From positions 1,474,783-1,538,782 of the forward strand of contig RPFO01000041.1 in assembly GCA_009746045.1 (NCBI GenBank): a stretch of DNA of 64,000 nucleotides, read 5' to 3'. Under the pieces are notes generated by a model. It ran no database searches. It had not been told where the DNA came from and saw nothing but the letters and a program-made list of their open reading frames with translations. Numbering within the stretch: the stretch's first letter is position 1; each line of letters starts with the position of its first letter. Source of the DNA: Mesostigma viride (Eukaryota; Streptophyta; Mesostigmatophyceae; Mesostigmatales; Mesostigmataceae). The translations under genes and the position numbers were made by a program. Shown here piece by piece: positions 21,045 through 30,874 of the stretch.

Positions 21045-22163
21045 CTAGCCCACAGGGGGCGTCCACATCTTGTGGTTAATCATCAGGTCCCCGCCCCTCC
21101 AGTACACCTTGGGCTTCTGGGGTTCCTGCTTGTGGCGGAGGTATTCCGGCCACAGGTCGCGGCGCTGCTGCTGCTGAGACGGGGTCAGGTCGTCGTCCAG
21201 CGTCCAGGTGAGGTCGTGCAACCTCTTGCGACGAGAAAGGAACCGCCGCTTGTCCTCAGGGGAGGGGAAGGTGAGCAGGACTAGTGGGGGAGGCGCCTTG
21301 TCCCGTGAGTGGGGAAGGCGGTGGCACCCGCGCAGTTCTGCATCACCTACCAGGCCCTTAAGGGTGAGAAGCTGGTCCTTGAGCTCGTCGGCAAGGGTGG
21401 TTGACGTCTCACCTGGCTTCTGGGGGAAACGACGCAGCACCACTCGGCACTTGCGGCGAGCGCGGTCGGTGGCCTCCCGTTGTTCGGCCTGGCGGTGGTC
21501 CTCCAGAGCTCTCCTGGAGCTTCGTGGCGATGGCGTCAGTGGTTGAGGCGGTCGCTGACCGCAGCAGGTCCGCGTATAGGAGAGCGGCGGGAGGTCGCCA
21601 GCATCCTGCCGGGGTGGCTGGGATGCGATGGTGGCCGTCTGCTCTGCTATCTTTGGGACCTGTGTGGCCAGGGCCTCGGTGTGGGCGGTGAATGCTTCAA
21701 GCTTCTTCATGAGCACGCCGCACTTACCCTCCACCTGGTTGAGGCGGGAGAGGAGTGCAGCATGTGCCTCGGATGCCGCCTGCGCCGTGGTCTGCAGCGC
21801 CGTGAGCTGAGGTTGTAGCTTGTGTGCGACCTTGGTTTCCGTATTGGAGACCTTGGCCTCCACTGTGTTGAGCGCTGTAGTCATCAATGTCATCTTCTCG
21901 GCCAGCGGCCAGGTCACGTGCTCCTCCAGCACTGCTCGGAGGTCGTCCTTGCAGAGGGAGGCAGCCGGTGTGGCTGCCGGCTGCGCAGGCCGGGCTGGGT
22001 TGCGGAGCCGAGCGTCGAGGTCACGTGCAGTGAGCTTGTAGAAGCCGAAGAGGATGGCGAGGCAATGGTTGAATTCTGGCAGGGCGAGGAACTCCTCCAC
22101 CTTGTCGGCGGGGATGGGCCCATCGGGCCCACGGAGCTTGTGTTCCCGTGCGTAGTAATGCAC
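21045..22163 (-). CDS. Lone LINE ORF1 protein (coiled-coil and RRM-like)
   Basis: 372 aa, intact. N-terminal part (EEFLALPEFNHCLAILFGFY), a long heptad-rich segment (LNTVEAKVSNTETKVAHKL ... ALLSRLNQVEGKCGVLMKKL), then an RRM-like domain: RKCRVVLRRFPQKPGE and PLVLLTFPSPEDKRRFLSRR, ending WTPPVG. It resembles L1-type ORF1 proteins, which trimerise through the coiled coil and bind RNA. No endonuclease/RT ORF follows; about 360 bp after the stop comes the TTAA tail shared with the facing LINE. It may be an ORF1-only element or a remnant whose ORF2 was deleted. Confidence 0.75.
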   Translation of the reverse strand: MHYYAREHKLRGPDGPIPADKVEEFLALPEFNHCLAILFGFYKLTARDLDARLRNPARPAQPAATPAASLCKDDLRAVLEEHVTWPLAEKMTLMTTALNTVEAKVSNTETKVAHKLQPQLTALQTTAQAASEAHAALLSRLNQVEGKCGVLMKKLEAFTAHTEALATQVPKIAEQTATIASQPPRQDAGDLPPLSYTRTCCGQRPPQPLTPSPRSSRRALEDHRQAEQREATDRARRKCRVVLRRFPQKPGETSTTLADELKDQLLTLKGLVGDAELRGCHRLPHSRDKAPPPLVLLTFPSPEDKRRFLSRRKRLHDLTWTLDDDLTPSQQQQRRDLWPEYLRHKQEPQKPKVYWRGGDLMINHKMWTPPVG

Positions 22164-22377
22164 TATCTCGGTGCATTGTACGTCGGTCAGTCGCAGCCAG
22201 CCGCTGACCGTAAAGCATGCGTAGTCTCAGCGTGCAAGAGTTAATTATGTGTGCTTTGGTCAGTTTGCAGTTGTCGTTGATGAAAAAGGAGGTGCTGGTG
22301 TGGCTGAATGGTTACTCTAATTTCCTCAGTACAGCGTCTTCGTGGGTGGCCGTCTTGGAATCAATTGGTTGTAACTT

Positions 22378-23820
22378 GGGAGGGGTCCCATTCGCGCTTG
22401 CCACTCAGCCACGTGGTCCCGGCTCAGGGAATTTTTCACTTGCAGCCCATTGGGTCCCCCACCATTTTCTCGGAGTACGTATACCAAACCCTCGAGACTG
22501 AAGAGGAGGCGGATGCGTACACCGTCACCTCCGTTCTGGAGACGCTGATCAGCCGATTCACCGTCACGGAAGCAGCAGCCCTGGAGGCGATCAGGTCGCA
22601 CCCTCAGCAGATGGGCAAGCTCTCGTGCAAGTTCCAGGACGGACGACTCTATGTCATGGTGAGACCTGACTGCTGGCGCCTGTACGTCCCGGAGATATGT
22701 AGAGCGGCTCTGCTCCATGAGCTCCACGACTCCCTCACCGGTGGCCACCAAGGAATCCATCGCCTGCTGCCGCGGGCCAGAAAGAACTTCTACTGGCCAG
22801 GTATGCGGGAGTACATCGAGACGTACGTGCGCGAGTGTCCATCATGCCAGATCATGAAGTCCCGCAACACGGGGTCACAAGCGATCCCCAAGACGCTGCC
22901 TGACCCCATGGCGCCTTGGGACTCATTGATGATGGATTTTATTGGCCCCTTCCGGAAGACCAAGCACGGCAACAGCATGATCTTGGTTTTCTTGGACCGC
23001 CTGACGCGCATGTGTCACTTGGCCCCATGCCCGGCCGAGCTCACGGCTGAGGCTTGCGCTAAGTTGTATCTCCACCACGTGTTTCGGTACCACGGACTCA
23101 GCCGGCAATTCATATCGGACCGTGACAAGTTGTTCACGGCTCGCTTCTGGCAGGAGTTCTTTGAACGACTGGGCACCAAGGTGTCATTGGGGACAGCGTA
23201 CCACAGCTCGTCCTCTCACCTGGTGGAGCGACTGAACCGCACAGTGCAAGAGACCATGCGACACTACACTGGCGCGGTGGGAGGCAATTGGGAGGAGTTT
23301 CTGGGCTTGGTGGAATTCTCCTTGAACAACGCCCCCCAGGCGGCCCATGGCTTCACGCCGTTCTTCCTCAACACTGGCAGGCACCCGCTTACGCCGACCG
23401 ACCTTCTCACGAGCCCCGCTTTGGCAGAGAAAACGGTCCGGCGGGACACCCTGGAAGGGGTGGAGAAGCTATTGGTTCAGATGCGTCAGGCCCATGACAG
23501 CGCGGTCAGGGGCTACCGAGCCGCAGCCGAGCGCTATATGGCGAGGACCGCTAGTCGCCTGGACGCGCGCACCCCGTCGATTGAGGCAGGCGACTGGGTT
23601 CTGGTGGAAGGCCCCCGACTAGGACGTTTCTCCGAGAAGGTAGGAGGTGAGCTCAAGACCAAGCTCCGTCCTATGTTCCTGGGGCCTCACAAGGTCTTGG
23701 AGAAGCTGGGCGATGTGATGTTCAAGGTCGACATCCCAAGCTCCTGGAACACTTCCCCCAACTTCCACCGCGATCAACTCAAGTTGTATCACCAGAACTC
23801 CATCCAAGCCCGCGCCTCAA
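22378..23820 (+). pseudogene. Ty3/gypsy integrase of element A (5'-truncated pol)
   Basis: Open in one frame from the truncation point for about 480 codons. Zinc-binding HHCC: HELHDSLTGGHQGIHRLL ... CPSCQIMK. Catalytic core: MMDFIGPF (D), ISDRDKLFTARFW (D) and HLVERLNRTVQE (E), the DDE triad. After the core come a linker and the GPY/F-type module (KLRPMFLGPHKVLEKLGDV, FHRDQLKLYHQNS). Integrase joins the cDNA to host DNA. A shift of frame near 23800 separates it from the chromodomain. Confidence 0.88.
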
Positions 23821-24049
23821 TCCGCCGGCCCCCGTCGAATACAACCCCGAGACTGGTGAACAGGAAGACGAGGTGGCCGAGATTGTGGACCACCGGGACA
23901 TCCAGCGCGGGAGAAGCAGACAGCGACAGTACCGAGTACGATGGCGTTTTACCCAGCACGACTATGAGGACTCATGGCGTACGGAGAACGAGCTAGGCGG
24001 ATGTGAGCGCCTGCTACGGGAATACAAGAAGAGGTGTGCCCTACACTAG
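23820..24049 (+). pseudogene. Chromodomain of element A integrase, out of frame
   Basis: In the second frame, ending with the stop at 24047-24049: EVAEIVDHRDIQRG, then QYRVRWRFTQHDYEDSWRTE and CERLLREYKK. This is the E-I-x-D-H-R ... Y-x-V-x-W ... W pattern of the chromodomain found in chromovirus integrases, which targets integration to modified histones. The net shift relative to the integrase frame comes from extra bases near 23800 compared with B2. Confidence 0.8.
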
Positions 24050-24508
24050 GGCGGTAGTAGATAGTCAGAAAGGTGTTCATCATGCAGGGCCGTACAGGTC
24101 CAGGTAAGGTACGTAGGCAGCCGCCAGTGACGGGCTGCAGGACACGTATGTAGGGGACCAGCCGGGTCCTGCACTTGGTATGTACAGGTATGTCCATAAT
24201 AATTGACAGGGTAGGTGGTATGTAGACAGCCGTACAGGCTTTCTTACAAGACGCTATGGTCCCGATACTGTTCCCGTTCGAGGTGCCAACGACCGACCGC
24301 TGCGTCAGCAGAGCGCGGCAGTCAGCTCAGCTAACTGCCATTACAATTCGTTCAAGTGGCCCGCCGGAGCGGCTGTACAATTTTTCCCAGTGAGCGCGCT
24401 GCCAAGTGTACTTGTGGACAAATTTTTAGGTGCTCCGTCACTTCGAGGTACTAAAAATTAGGCTACGGTACGAATTCAGCGAATTTCAGCGAATTTTCAG
24501 TCGAACCA

Positions 24509-24705
24509 AAGGAAGTGACGCCAACTACCAAAAAGTTTCCGTTACGAATTTCCAGCCCAACACTCGCGCAAAATGAAGTGACGGCAACTACCAAAATGTT
24601 TCCGTTACGAATTTTCACTCCCACACGTTTGCACAAGAGGAAGTGACGGCAACTACCAAAAAGTTTCCGTTACGAATTTTCAGTCCCACACTTCGCGCAA
24701 ATTTT
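24509..24705. repeat. Three tandem copies of a ~64-bp unit
   Basis: Each copy starts GAAGTGACGGCAACTACC (first copy GACGCC), continues with AAGTTTCCGTTACGAATTT, and ends near a CACAC...GCGCAAA stretch. Copies begin near 24510, 24574 and 24640 and differ at a few positions. The unit is too diverged and spacer-free to be a CRISPR array. Confidence 0.88.
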
Positions 24706-24922
24706 AGTAGGGCTGCACGCAAGCTACCTTTCAAAATTTTGCGCTAGTATGGAACGCATTTCATTCGTCTGGAGGAACGCTGCCCGCCAACTACCCCCGT
24801 TCAGAATGTTCCGCCGAAATTTACTTGAGATTTGGAAATCTGAACGTGCGCGCAAATTTTAGTAGGGCTGCACGCAAGCTACCTTTCAAAATTTTGCGCA
24901 AGTATGGAACGCAATTCATTCG
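24705..24922 (+). repeat. 218-bp direct repeat, left copy
   Basis: Identical by eye to 25702-25919. Within it a block starting GTAGGGCTGCACGCAAGC occurs twice, about 154 bp apart. The two copies bracket the palindromic cluster. Confidence 0.92.
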
Positions 24923-25598
24923 GCCGAATTAACTTGGGTGCTCGGAAGTGGTTATTCCGGGCAAAATAGTGTTACGGACCGATTTGCCTCAGGCGGCAAA
25001 AGGTTCCGGCACTATTTAACGTAACTAAAACCTGGCCTCGTGGAGGGGGGACGAAGAGCCCGAGACATCCGCCTAGGCCGCTGAGCACGCACCACTAAAT
25101 GCGCCGGAGCTGCCTCAGTGAGGATTCGAACCCCTGACCTCCAAGGTGCACAGGTTTTAGTTACGTTAAATAGTGCCGGAACCTTTTGCCGCCTGAGGCA
25201 AATCGGTCCGTAACACTATTTTGCCCGGAATAACCACTTCCGAGCACCCAAGTTAATTCGGCCGAATTAACTTGGGTGCTCGGAAGTGGTTATTCCGGGC
25301 AAAATAGTGTTACGGACCGATTTGCCTCAGGCGGCAAAAGGTTCCGGCACTATTTAACGTAACTAAAACCTGTGCACCTTGGAGGTCAGGGGTTCGAATC
25401 CTCACTGAGGCAGCTCCGGCGCATTTAGTGGTGCGTGCTCAGCGGCCTAGGCGGATGTCTCGGGCTCTTCGTCCCCCCTCCACGAGGCCAGGTTTTAGTT
25501 ACGTTAAATAGTGCCGGAACCTTTTGCCGCCTGAGGCAAATCGGTCCGTAACACTATTTTGCCCGGAATAACCACTTCCGAGCACCCAAGTTAATTCG
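24923..25598. repeat. Perfect 676-bp palindrome built of two inverted copies of a TIR element
   Basis: Call the ~110-bp arm X and the 118-bp middle L. The order is X (24923-25033), L (25034-25151), X' (25152-25260), then X (25261-25371), L reversed (25372-25489), X' (25490-25598). The right half is the reverse complement of the left, with its centre at 25260/25261 inside TTCGGCCGAA. Each unit reads TTAA-CTTGGG...CCCAAG-TTAA, so these may be two opposite copies of a small TTAA-flanked MITE. L carries a tRNA T-arm-like GGTTCGAATCC. Confidence 0.93.
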
Positions 25599-25702
25599 GC
25601 CGAATTAACTTGGGTGCTCGGAAGTGGTTATTCCGGGCAAAATAGTGTTACGGACCGATTTGCCTCAGGCGGCAAAAGGTTCCGGCACTATTTAACGTAA
25701 CT
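25599..25702 (+). repeat. Third, truncated copy of arm X
   Basis: It repeats the X arm up to ACGTAACTA, then passes straight into the right 218-bp direct repeat. It shows that a third unit existed or that the array was cut by recombination. Confidence 0.88.
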
Positions 25703-25919
25703 AGTAGGGCTGCACGCAAGCTACCTTTCAAAATTTTGCGCTAGTATGGAACGCATTTCATTCGTCTGGAGGAACGCTGCCCGCCAACTACCCCCGTTCA
25801 GAATGTTCCGCCGAAATTTACTTGAGATTTGGAAATCTGAACGTGCGCGCAAATTTTAGTAGGGCTGCACGCAAGCTACCTTTCAAAATTTTGCGCAAGT
25901 ATGGAACGCAATTCATTCG
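25702..25919 (+). repeat. 218-bp direct repeat, right copy
   Basis: Same sequence as 24705-24922. After 25919 a diverged continuation of the 154-bp unit follows to about 26005. Confidence 0.92.
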
Positions 25920-26152
25920 TCCGGAGGAATGCTGCTCGTCAACTGCCCCCGTTCAGAAAGTTGCGCCGAACTTTACTTGAGATTTGGAAATCTGAACGTG
26001 CGGTTGGAGTTTCGCGGGGAAACCCAAGTTCCCTAGTAATTCACCAATGACGCGCTTCGAACACTTGCCCGCTAAAACCTAAGCAGCCGCTCCGGCTGGC
26101 CACTTAAACGAAACTTGATGGGCCCTTATCCCCCCGCCCGCATCATCTGAGC

Positions 26153-26950
26153 AGCCTCAACCGGCCCTTGCCCCCCAGCCTGCACCAGCGCAGCCTCAAC
26201 CTGTCCTGGCCCGCTCCGCAGAGACGCCGGTACAGGAGATCGCTCCGCGACGGGACGTGATACCGGCCCAGGAATGGGTACGGGGAACGTATGCCCGTAA
26301 TCGGATCATTGTCCCCTTGCATCCGGTTTTACTACCCCGCGAGCCTGCGCTTCCGTGGGGGCTCCAGCGTGCTTATTCAGCGGGAAGGCACCTTCGACTC
26401 GGTCAGCTTTCTCCTGCACGCACATGTGCCGGCGCCGGTGCCATCTGAGTCCCGCTATGAGCCGGTGATAGTAGGGACTACCGCCACGTACGATCTGCAC
26501 CCGCCGCCTCTGCCGCAATACCGCGCTGAGCACCACTTGCGACGGATTGCGTATCCCAAGCTCATGCCTATCCCGGGAGCTATCTACATGCGGAAGCAGC
26601 TCCCTGAGATTGCGGCAGCTCCGGGGTTCTACTGCGAGAGCGAGAAGGTCCAGAAGGAGCTGTTGCTCATGGCTGCCGGGTACTTCGCGGAAACTGGGTG
26701 CGAGGAGGTCGATGTGGAGCAGGGGTTCATCAGGTTCACCCGGCTCCCCTACATGGCGGCCTTCCTGTCGTACTGGCCGCCGGATGTGTGGATTGAGAAG
26801 TCCACGCTGCGTCAGCAGACGCGCAATGACTACCAGGTGGCGTTCAACGCCGACGTGGTCGCGGCTCCCCCTGGCAAGATCCCGGAGATCATGACCGAGC
26901 AAGGCTACAACGCGTTGCGGCGGCATCGCGCGCAGCAGGGATTCCAGTAA
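26153..26950 (+). pseudogene. Third ORF of element A, in the env position, unknown function
   Basis: Open from about 26153 (Pro/Gln-rich start EQPQPALAPQPAPAQPQPV) with one frame change near 26330, then to the TAA at 26950. The C-terminal 200 residues match those of the B2 third ORF in order: YYPASLRFRGG against HLPAPLVFQAG; FLLHAHVPAPVP against TFFPQAPLPLPQ; FTRLPYMAAFLSYWPP against FTHPQYLAGFLAMWPR; DYQVAFNADV against LYQIAFEVDL. No signal peptide, membrane span or known domain is seen, so an envelope role is not supported. Its N-terminal part may have been displaced by the inserted TIR element. Confidence 0.65.
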
Positions 26951-27246
26951 TTTTCCGGGAGATTGGCCGGAGAGTGCTGGGACGAAGGAGTATTTGACAA
27001 CTATCAAGGTGTTGTGCCTGCGAGGCAACACCGAGAAGAACTGGCTACTGCTCCGCTGGCGAACAGGGATCGGGACATAGTATTCTCATAGTTGGTGTAT
27101 TATATGCATGTATGACGATGGGTTCTCGCTGGTACACAGCACCCCGTTGTTATGATTGTGTTTTGGTTTTCTTTTGAATTTTCCATGTTTGTGGTGCCGT
27201 TGTTTGCGGTGGGCCCCCAGGCGATTGGACGATAGCCATCGTCCCC

Positions 27247-27262
27247 CGGGGAGGGGGAGGAG
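27247..27262 (+). promoter_or_regulatory. Polypurine tract of element A
   Basis: CGGGGAGGGGGAGGAG immediately before the LTR; the expected primer site for plus-strand DNA synthesis. Confidence 0.85.
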
Positions 27263-27874
27263 TGTTACGGCCCTAACCCATGTTTGGGCGTAACAATTCC
27301 TAAAATAAATTAGTTTGGTCAGTCGAAAGTCATTTTGATATTGTTTGAGACTTTCGATAGTTATTATGTTAGATTCGGGGACTTGGCCGAGTTATTCCAT
27401 CAGCCGGCCCAGGTACCCGTGGCTTTGCTTTCGGTTTGGTGTGTTACTGGTCTGTACCCGGGACTGCCAGGTACCGGGTGCCAGACTGGCGGATACTATG
27501 TACATCTACGGCTGATATTAATTGCAGCGCTAGAGGTTCGGCCCCCGGCCGACCCGCTGGCATGCACGCCGTCTTGGACAAATGTCGTAGGTGACAATGG
27601 CTTCCTATCTTTGGTTTGGAATGAAATCGACTTGAGTAAAACTCGTCTGCCGAACCAGGGGTCAAATCTGGGCTGCACTAACGCCCTTCGTGCAGTCCAT
27701 GTACATGCATAATTTATCTAGTTGTGCATTTAGGGCCTAGCTAGTAATTCCGCGTACTAGCTAGAATTCAGGGCTACATTCACGTAGTCCTGGCGGATAG
27801 CAGATTCCGGGTCCATTCAGGCGTAGCCCACGCTAGACTAGGGTCTTTCGGAGCCGCTGGTGCGGCTCGTAACA
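27263..27874 (+). repeat. 3' LTR of element A
   Basis: 612 bp beginning TGTTACGGCC and ending CTCGTAACA, so the ends are TGTTACG/CGTAACA inverted repeats. A further GGGCGTAACA lies about 30 bp inside the left end, as in the B LTRs, making a start hairpin. No second LTR is in the window. Confidence 0.75.
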
Positions 27875-28999
27875 CCTACGTCTCCCAAAGATGTGGCAGC
27901 TGCATGGGGCCAGGCCAGGCATTTCAGCTTTATAGATCACTGGGGTTCCCAAAAGCTGAATGGCCAGGACACATAGTGATGCAGGAGATCGTTGCACGCA
28001 AACGCGACATATGTGCAGAGGATGGTAGTATGTTGTGGTTTGGCCAGTTTTCACGTGGCTTAGATGTATTAAGGGGTGTTAGTGTCAAGGAGGTCCAACC
28101 AGCGCAGGCCAGAAATCGGGAGAATCCGGATCATGGTTACTAGCTCGAGCCTGCCGTTATCTTGTCCGCGTGTTCGAGTCGTTCAGGATGATGAATATGA
28201 ATGGTGATGGAAATGTGTAGCCTTGTGCATTGAAATTATGGCTGGCTTACGTGTAGAGCGACTAGATGACCTAGACGGTGGGGCCGGAAACAGCCTGCTT
28301 GATCAGGGCGTGTGTTTCGAGCCTAACTGGCCGGGAGTGTCTAGTGGTGAGCACCATTGCTGCGATCGCTCTCCCACCATTTACGAGGAAATACCCGCAA
28401 CTGGAAAACCACTGAAAAGGTCTAGCTAGTCAGTCATTACGTTAGCCATGCCATGATTCCAAACGTCCAAGAACTGCACACGGTGCAAAGGCAAAAATCC
28501 GGAGGACAGCACTTTCAAATGTGCGGCGGGAACCAACAGCCCGCGTATGCCAGAAAACATCGTGTTGCTGCAGCGACGCGACGATGTGGACAACGAATCC
28601 AGTGCCAAGCTTGTGAACGGCCGCAAAGGAGATCTGGCATCACAGAGTTCAGATGTGCGGAGATACTACGCGATCCAGCCGCCGGGTCCACGACCTGTTT
28701 GTAGAGCTTGTGCCAAGGGGCAGCACTGAACAGATGTGGGTGACGTTGCGAAAACGTTAGTATGGTTAAATACTGGCCAAAACCTCCCTAAGCTTCGTCA
28801 CTGGTGACAACCTATGAACGTCAATAACTTGAGCAGTGGTTGTCAGAATGACCTCAAAATTTGGGGCTGCATGTCCCCCAACCTCTAGCTAGTATTTGAA
28901 AATATGTGGTATGGTATTTTTGGAAGTGTTTATGATTTGTTAATTTTTTTTGTGAAAAAAGGGACCCTTTTGTGGGAAAATTAATAACTTGTGCATCCA
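27875..28999. other. No gene; holds one copy of a dispersed repeat
   Basis: Only short open frames. 28083-28205 matches, in reverse, 30440-30471 plus 30875-30981, and partly 40433-40490. The stretch 28800-29000 is AT-rich. Confidence 0.6.
28083..28205 (-). repeat. Dispersed repeat, copy 1
   Basis: Reverse complement contains GATCCGGATTCTCCCGATTT, then CTGGCCTGCGCTGGTTG. It represents the form without the LINE insertion that interrupts copy 2. Confidence 0.85.
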
Positions 29000-29008
29000 T
29001 GCTTATTT

Positions 29009-29761
29009 AAATTAATAATTAAATTAAATTATAACATGACTCCGTTGGGAGATCATGTAGCACATATTCCTTGCTGGATGGGTGGAGGTGGAAGATCGAA
29101 GCCGCGTAATCGAACTCTAAGCTATCTAGGCTAGAAAATCCTAACTACACTACTCAGCAAAACGCCCCTTCCGCTTGGGGGGAGGTGGCTTGCCCACAGG
29201 GGCTGGCGTGTGAGCCTGGACAATCTTCTGCCACCTCTTCTTGTTCTGCATGGCAGTCCAAAGAAGGGAGAGGGAGTGGATGCGATGTTCAAACTGAGCT
29301 GGGACCACTAGGTCGGCCAGCAACATCTGGATGTAGTTCATGGCAGGTTTACCTAGCTTTCTAGGAATGTCCTTGGGGCCAGGCCAGGTCAAGATATGCC
29401 GCCCTGGTTGGCTGCAAGCCGCTGGGGGCCGGCCAGACCACGGGCGGTGTCGACCTGGCTGGTGCAAGCACGCTGTCCTACAAATGCTATCCTACGCTGC
29501 CTAATCTCGTCAGAAATACGAGGCATGCCCTGATGATACAAAGACTCTAATGACCTATGCTTGGAAAATCCTACATTCAGGACCTGTCGGAGCATCCTGT
29601 AAACCGTGTCCGCCAGTGTGTCCGTGAGCGTCCATGCCTCGGCGCCGTACGTAAGCACCGTGAGGACGAGGACCTTGAAGAGCATGCGCTTGCGGTGCTC
29701 GCCCAGGCCCTTCGAGCGCCAGTAGGTGTTGAGCGAACGGAGCCTGGCCCAGGCCAGGCCG
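29009..29761 (-). mobile_element. 5'-truncated LINE insertion with 10-bp target duplication
   Basis: 753 bp on the reverse strand: the end of ORF2 (VLTVLTYGAEAWTLTDTLAD ... LTWPGPKDIPRKLGKPAMNY ... KPPPPKRKGRFAE and stop), 3' UTR with CATGTAGCACATATTCC (plus-strand form) and an A/T tail. ATGCTTATTT flanks it on both sides (28999-29008 and 29762-29771). It gives the proper C-terminus of this LINE family. A few frame changes make it non-coding. Confidence 0.88.
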
Positions 29762-29920
29762 ATGCTTATTTCTTGGTCCCAATTGGGCAGAATATCTCAA
29801 AAGTCAGGGAACTATGAAGTGAGACAACTATATGGACATATGTGGTTTGGTCCCAATGTGTTTGCCCACTGTCCCAGGGAAAATGTTACTGAAATAGCGT
29901 GTTTTCCCAGTTTTTAGCGC

Positions 29921-29985
29921 ATTAATTAATTAATTAGGAACATAACTCCGTTGGGAGTGTATGTAGCACATATCCCAGAGAAAGG
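29921..29985 (-). mobile_element. Very short LINE 3' end remnant
   Basis: On the reverse strand: GTGCTACATA...CCCAACGGAGTTATG followed by CCTAATTAATTAATTAATG, that is, the LINE 3' UTR end and TTAA tail only. Confidence 0.65.
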
Positions 29986-30439
29986 GCATTTGGCTTTCAA
30001 TACATTCCAAGCTACTTCCTGCAAGGGTGGGAATGTAAACAACACTTGCTCTAGGTGCCCCAAGGGCACATGCACCCCCCAGAGTCTCATGCAAGCAACA
30101 CCCAGCTAAGGGGAGCCTGTCATGGGGGGGGAAGATCATCATAGCTATACAAGAGCTAGGGCATGGCTTCTCAGCAGAGAGTGACTCTCTGTATAGGCAG
30201 GGCTGAGCTAATTTTAATGCAACATCCATGGGGGGTGCCATTATAGGCAGGGCGTGGCTAGCTAAATTCTTAAATGCATCATCCATGGCCATTATGGGCG
30301 CATTACGGGTGTGTAATGGGGGCTAGTACCCCCCCAAACTGGTTGGAATCTTTTTTAAAATCATATTTATGGTCCCCAATCATCTTTGGATTTTTACCAC
30401 ATGCATAGGTGTGGTTTCCAGAAAAGTGCACTTTAGGCA
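29986..30439. other. No gene recognised
   Basis: Short open frames only. Two imperfect copies of a TAGGCAGGGC(T/G)(G/T)(A/G)GCTA segment and CATCCATGG lie near 30195-30290. Confidence 0.55.
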
Positions 30440-30481
30440 TGTCCCAGCTCCCCTTAACATCAATATTCATCATCCTGAACG

Positions 30482-30874
30482 CATATCCTGACCTGGCCTG
30501 GACCCAAGGACATTCCTAGAAAGATGGGTAAACCTGCCATGACCTATACACAGCAGTTGCTGGCCGACCTAGTGGTCCCACCAGGCTCCCAGCTCCGTTT
30601 GAACACCGCACTCCCTCCCTCTCTCTTGCTTGGACTGCTATGCAGAACAAGAAGAGGTGGAAGACGATTGTCCAGGCTCACAGGCCGGCCCCTGTGGGCA
30701 AGCCCCCTCCCCCTAAGAGGAAGGGGCGCTTTGCTGAGTAGCATAGCTAGGGCTTTCTAGATTAGTTTAGAGTTAGAGTTAGTTCGGTTTCGCGGCTTCG
30801 CCCCCCTCCATCCATCCAGCAAGGGAATATGTGCTCCATAATCTCCCAACGGAGACATGTTATAATTTCATTTA
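30482..30874 (+). mobile_element. 5'-truncated LINE insertion with 10-bp target duplication
   Basis: 393 bp: the last part of ORF2 (starting near LTWPGPKDIP, ending KPPPPKRKGRFAE-type codons and TAG near 30741), 3' UTR and a short AT tail. Flanked by ATCCTGAACG at 30472-30481 and 30875-30884. The host sequence is copy 2 of the dispersed repeat; copy 1 (28083-28205) shows the same site uninterrupted. Confidence 0.9.

Larger units (their letters stand above)
24347..26112. mobile_element. Non-autonomous TIR DNA element inserted in element A
   Basis: The ends are imperfect inverted repeats: 24347-24375 (TTCGTTCAAGTGGCCCGCCG...) and the complement of 26084-26112 (TTCGTTTAAGTGGCCAGCCG...), 29 bp with two differences. 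There is no coding region; the interior holds 64-bp tandem repeats, a duplicated 218-bp block and a nested inverted-repeat element. It separates the pol and third ORF of element A. The target duplication could not be decided. Confidence 0.65.
22378..27874 (+). mobile_element. Ty3/gypsy LTR retrotransposon 'A', 5'-truncated
   Basis: It begins inside pol, at the point matching about 50130 in element B2, and contains integrase, a chromodomain, a third ORF, a polypurine tract and one LTR. The protease, RT and 5' LTR are missing. A TIR DNA element (24347-26112) has inserted between chromodomain and third ORF. No target duplication can be tested because the left end is lost. Confidence 0.85.

Noticed and set aside
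22285-22320. tRNA A box (TGGCTGAATGG) start of a tRNA or SINE
   Set aside because: No B box at the right distance and no T-arm.
24509-24705. CRISPR array
   Set aside because: Three diverged 64-bp units without spacers, inside a eukaryotic transposon.
25261-25420. A class II tRNA gene formed by arm X and segment L
   Set aside because: Acceptor strands and T-arm fit, but position 8, the D-arm and the anticodon arm do not; only a tRNA 3'-half-like piece is claimed.
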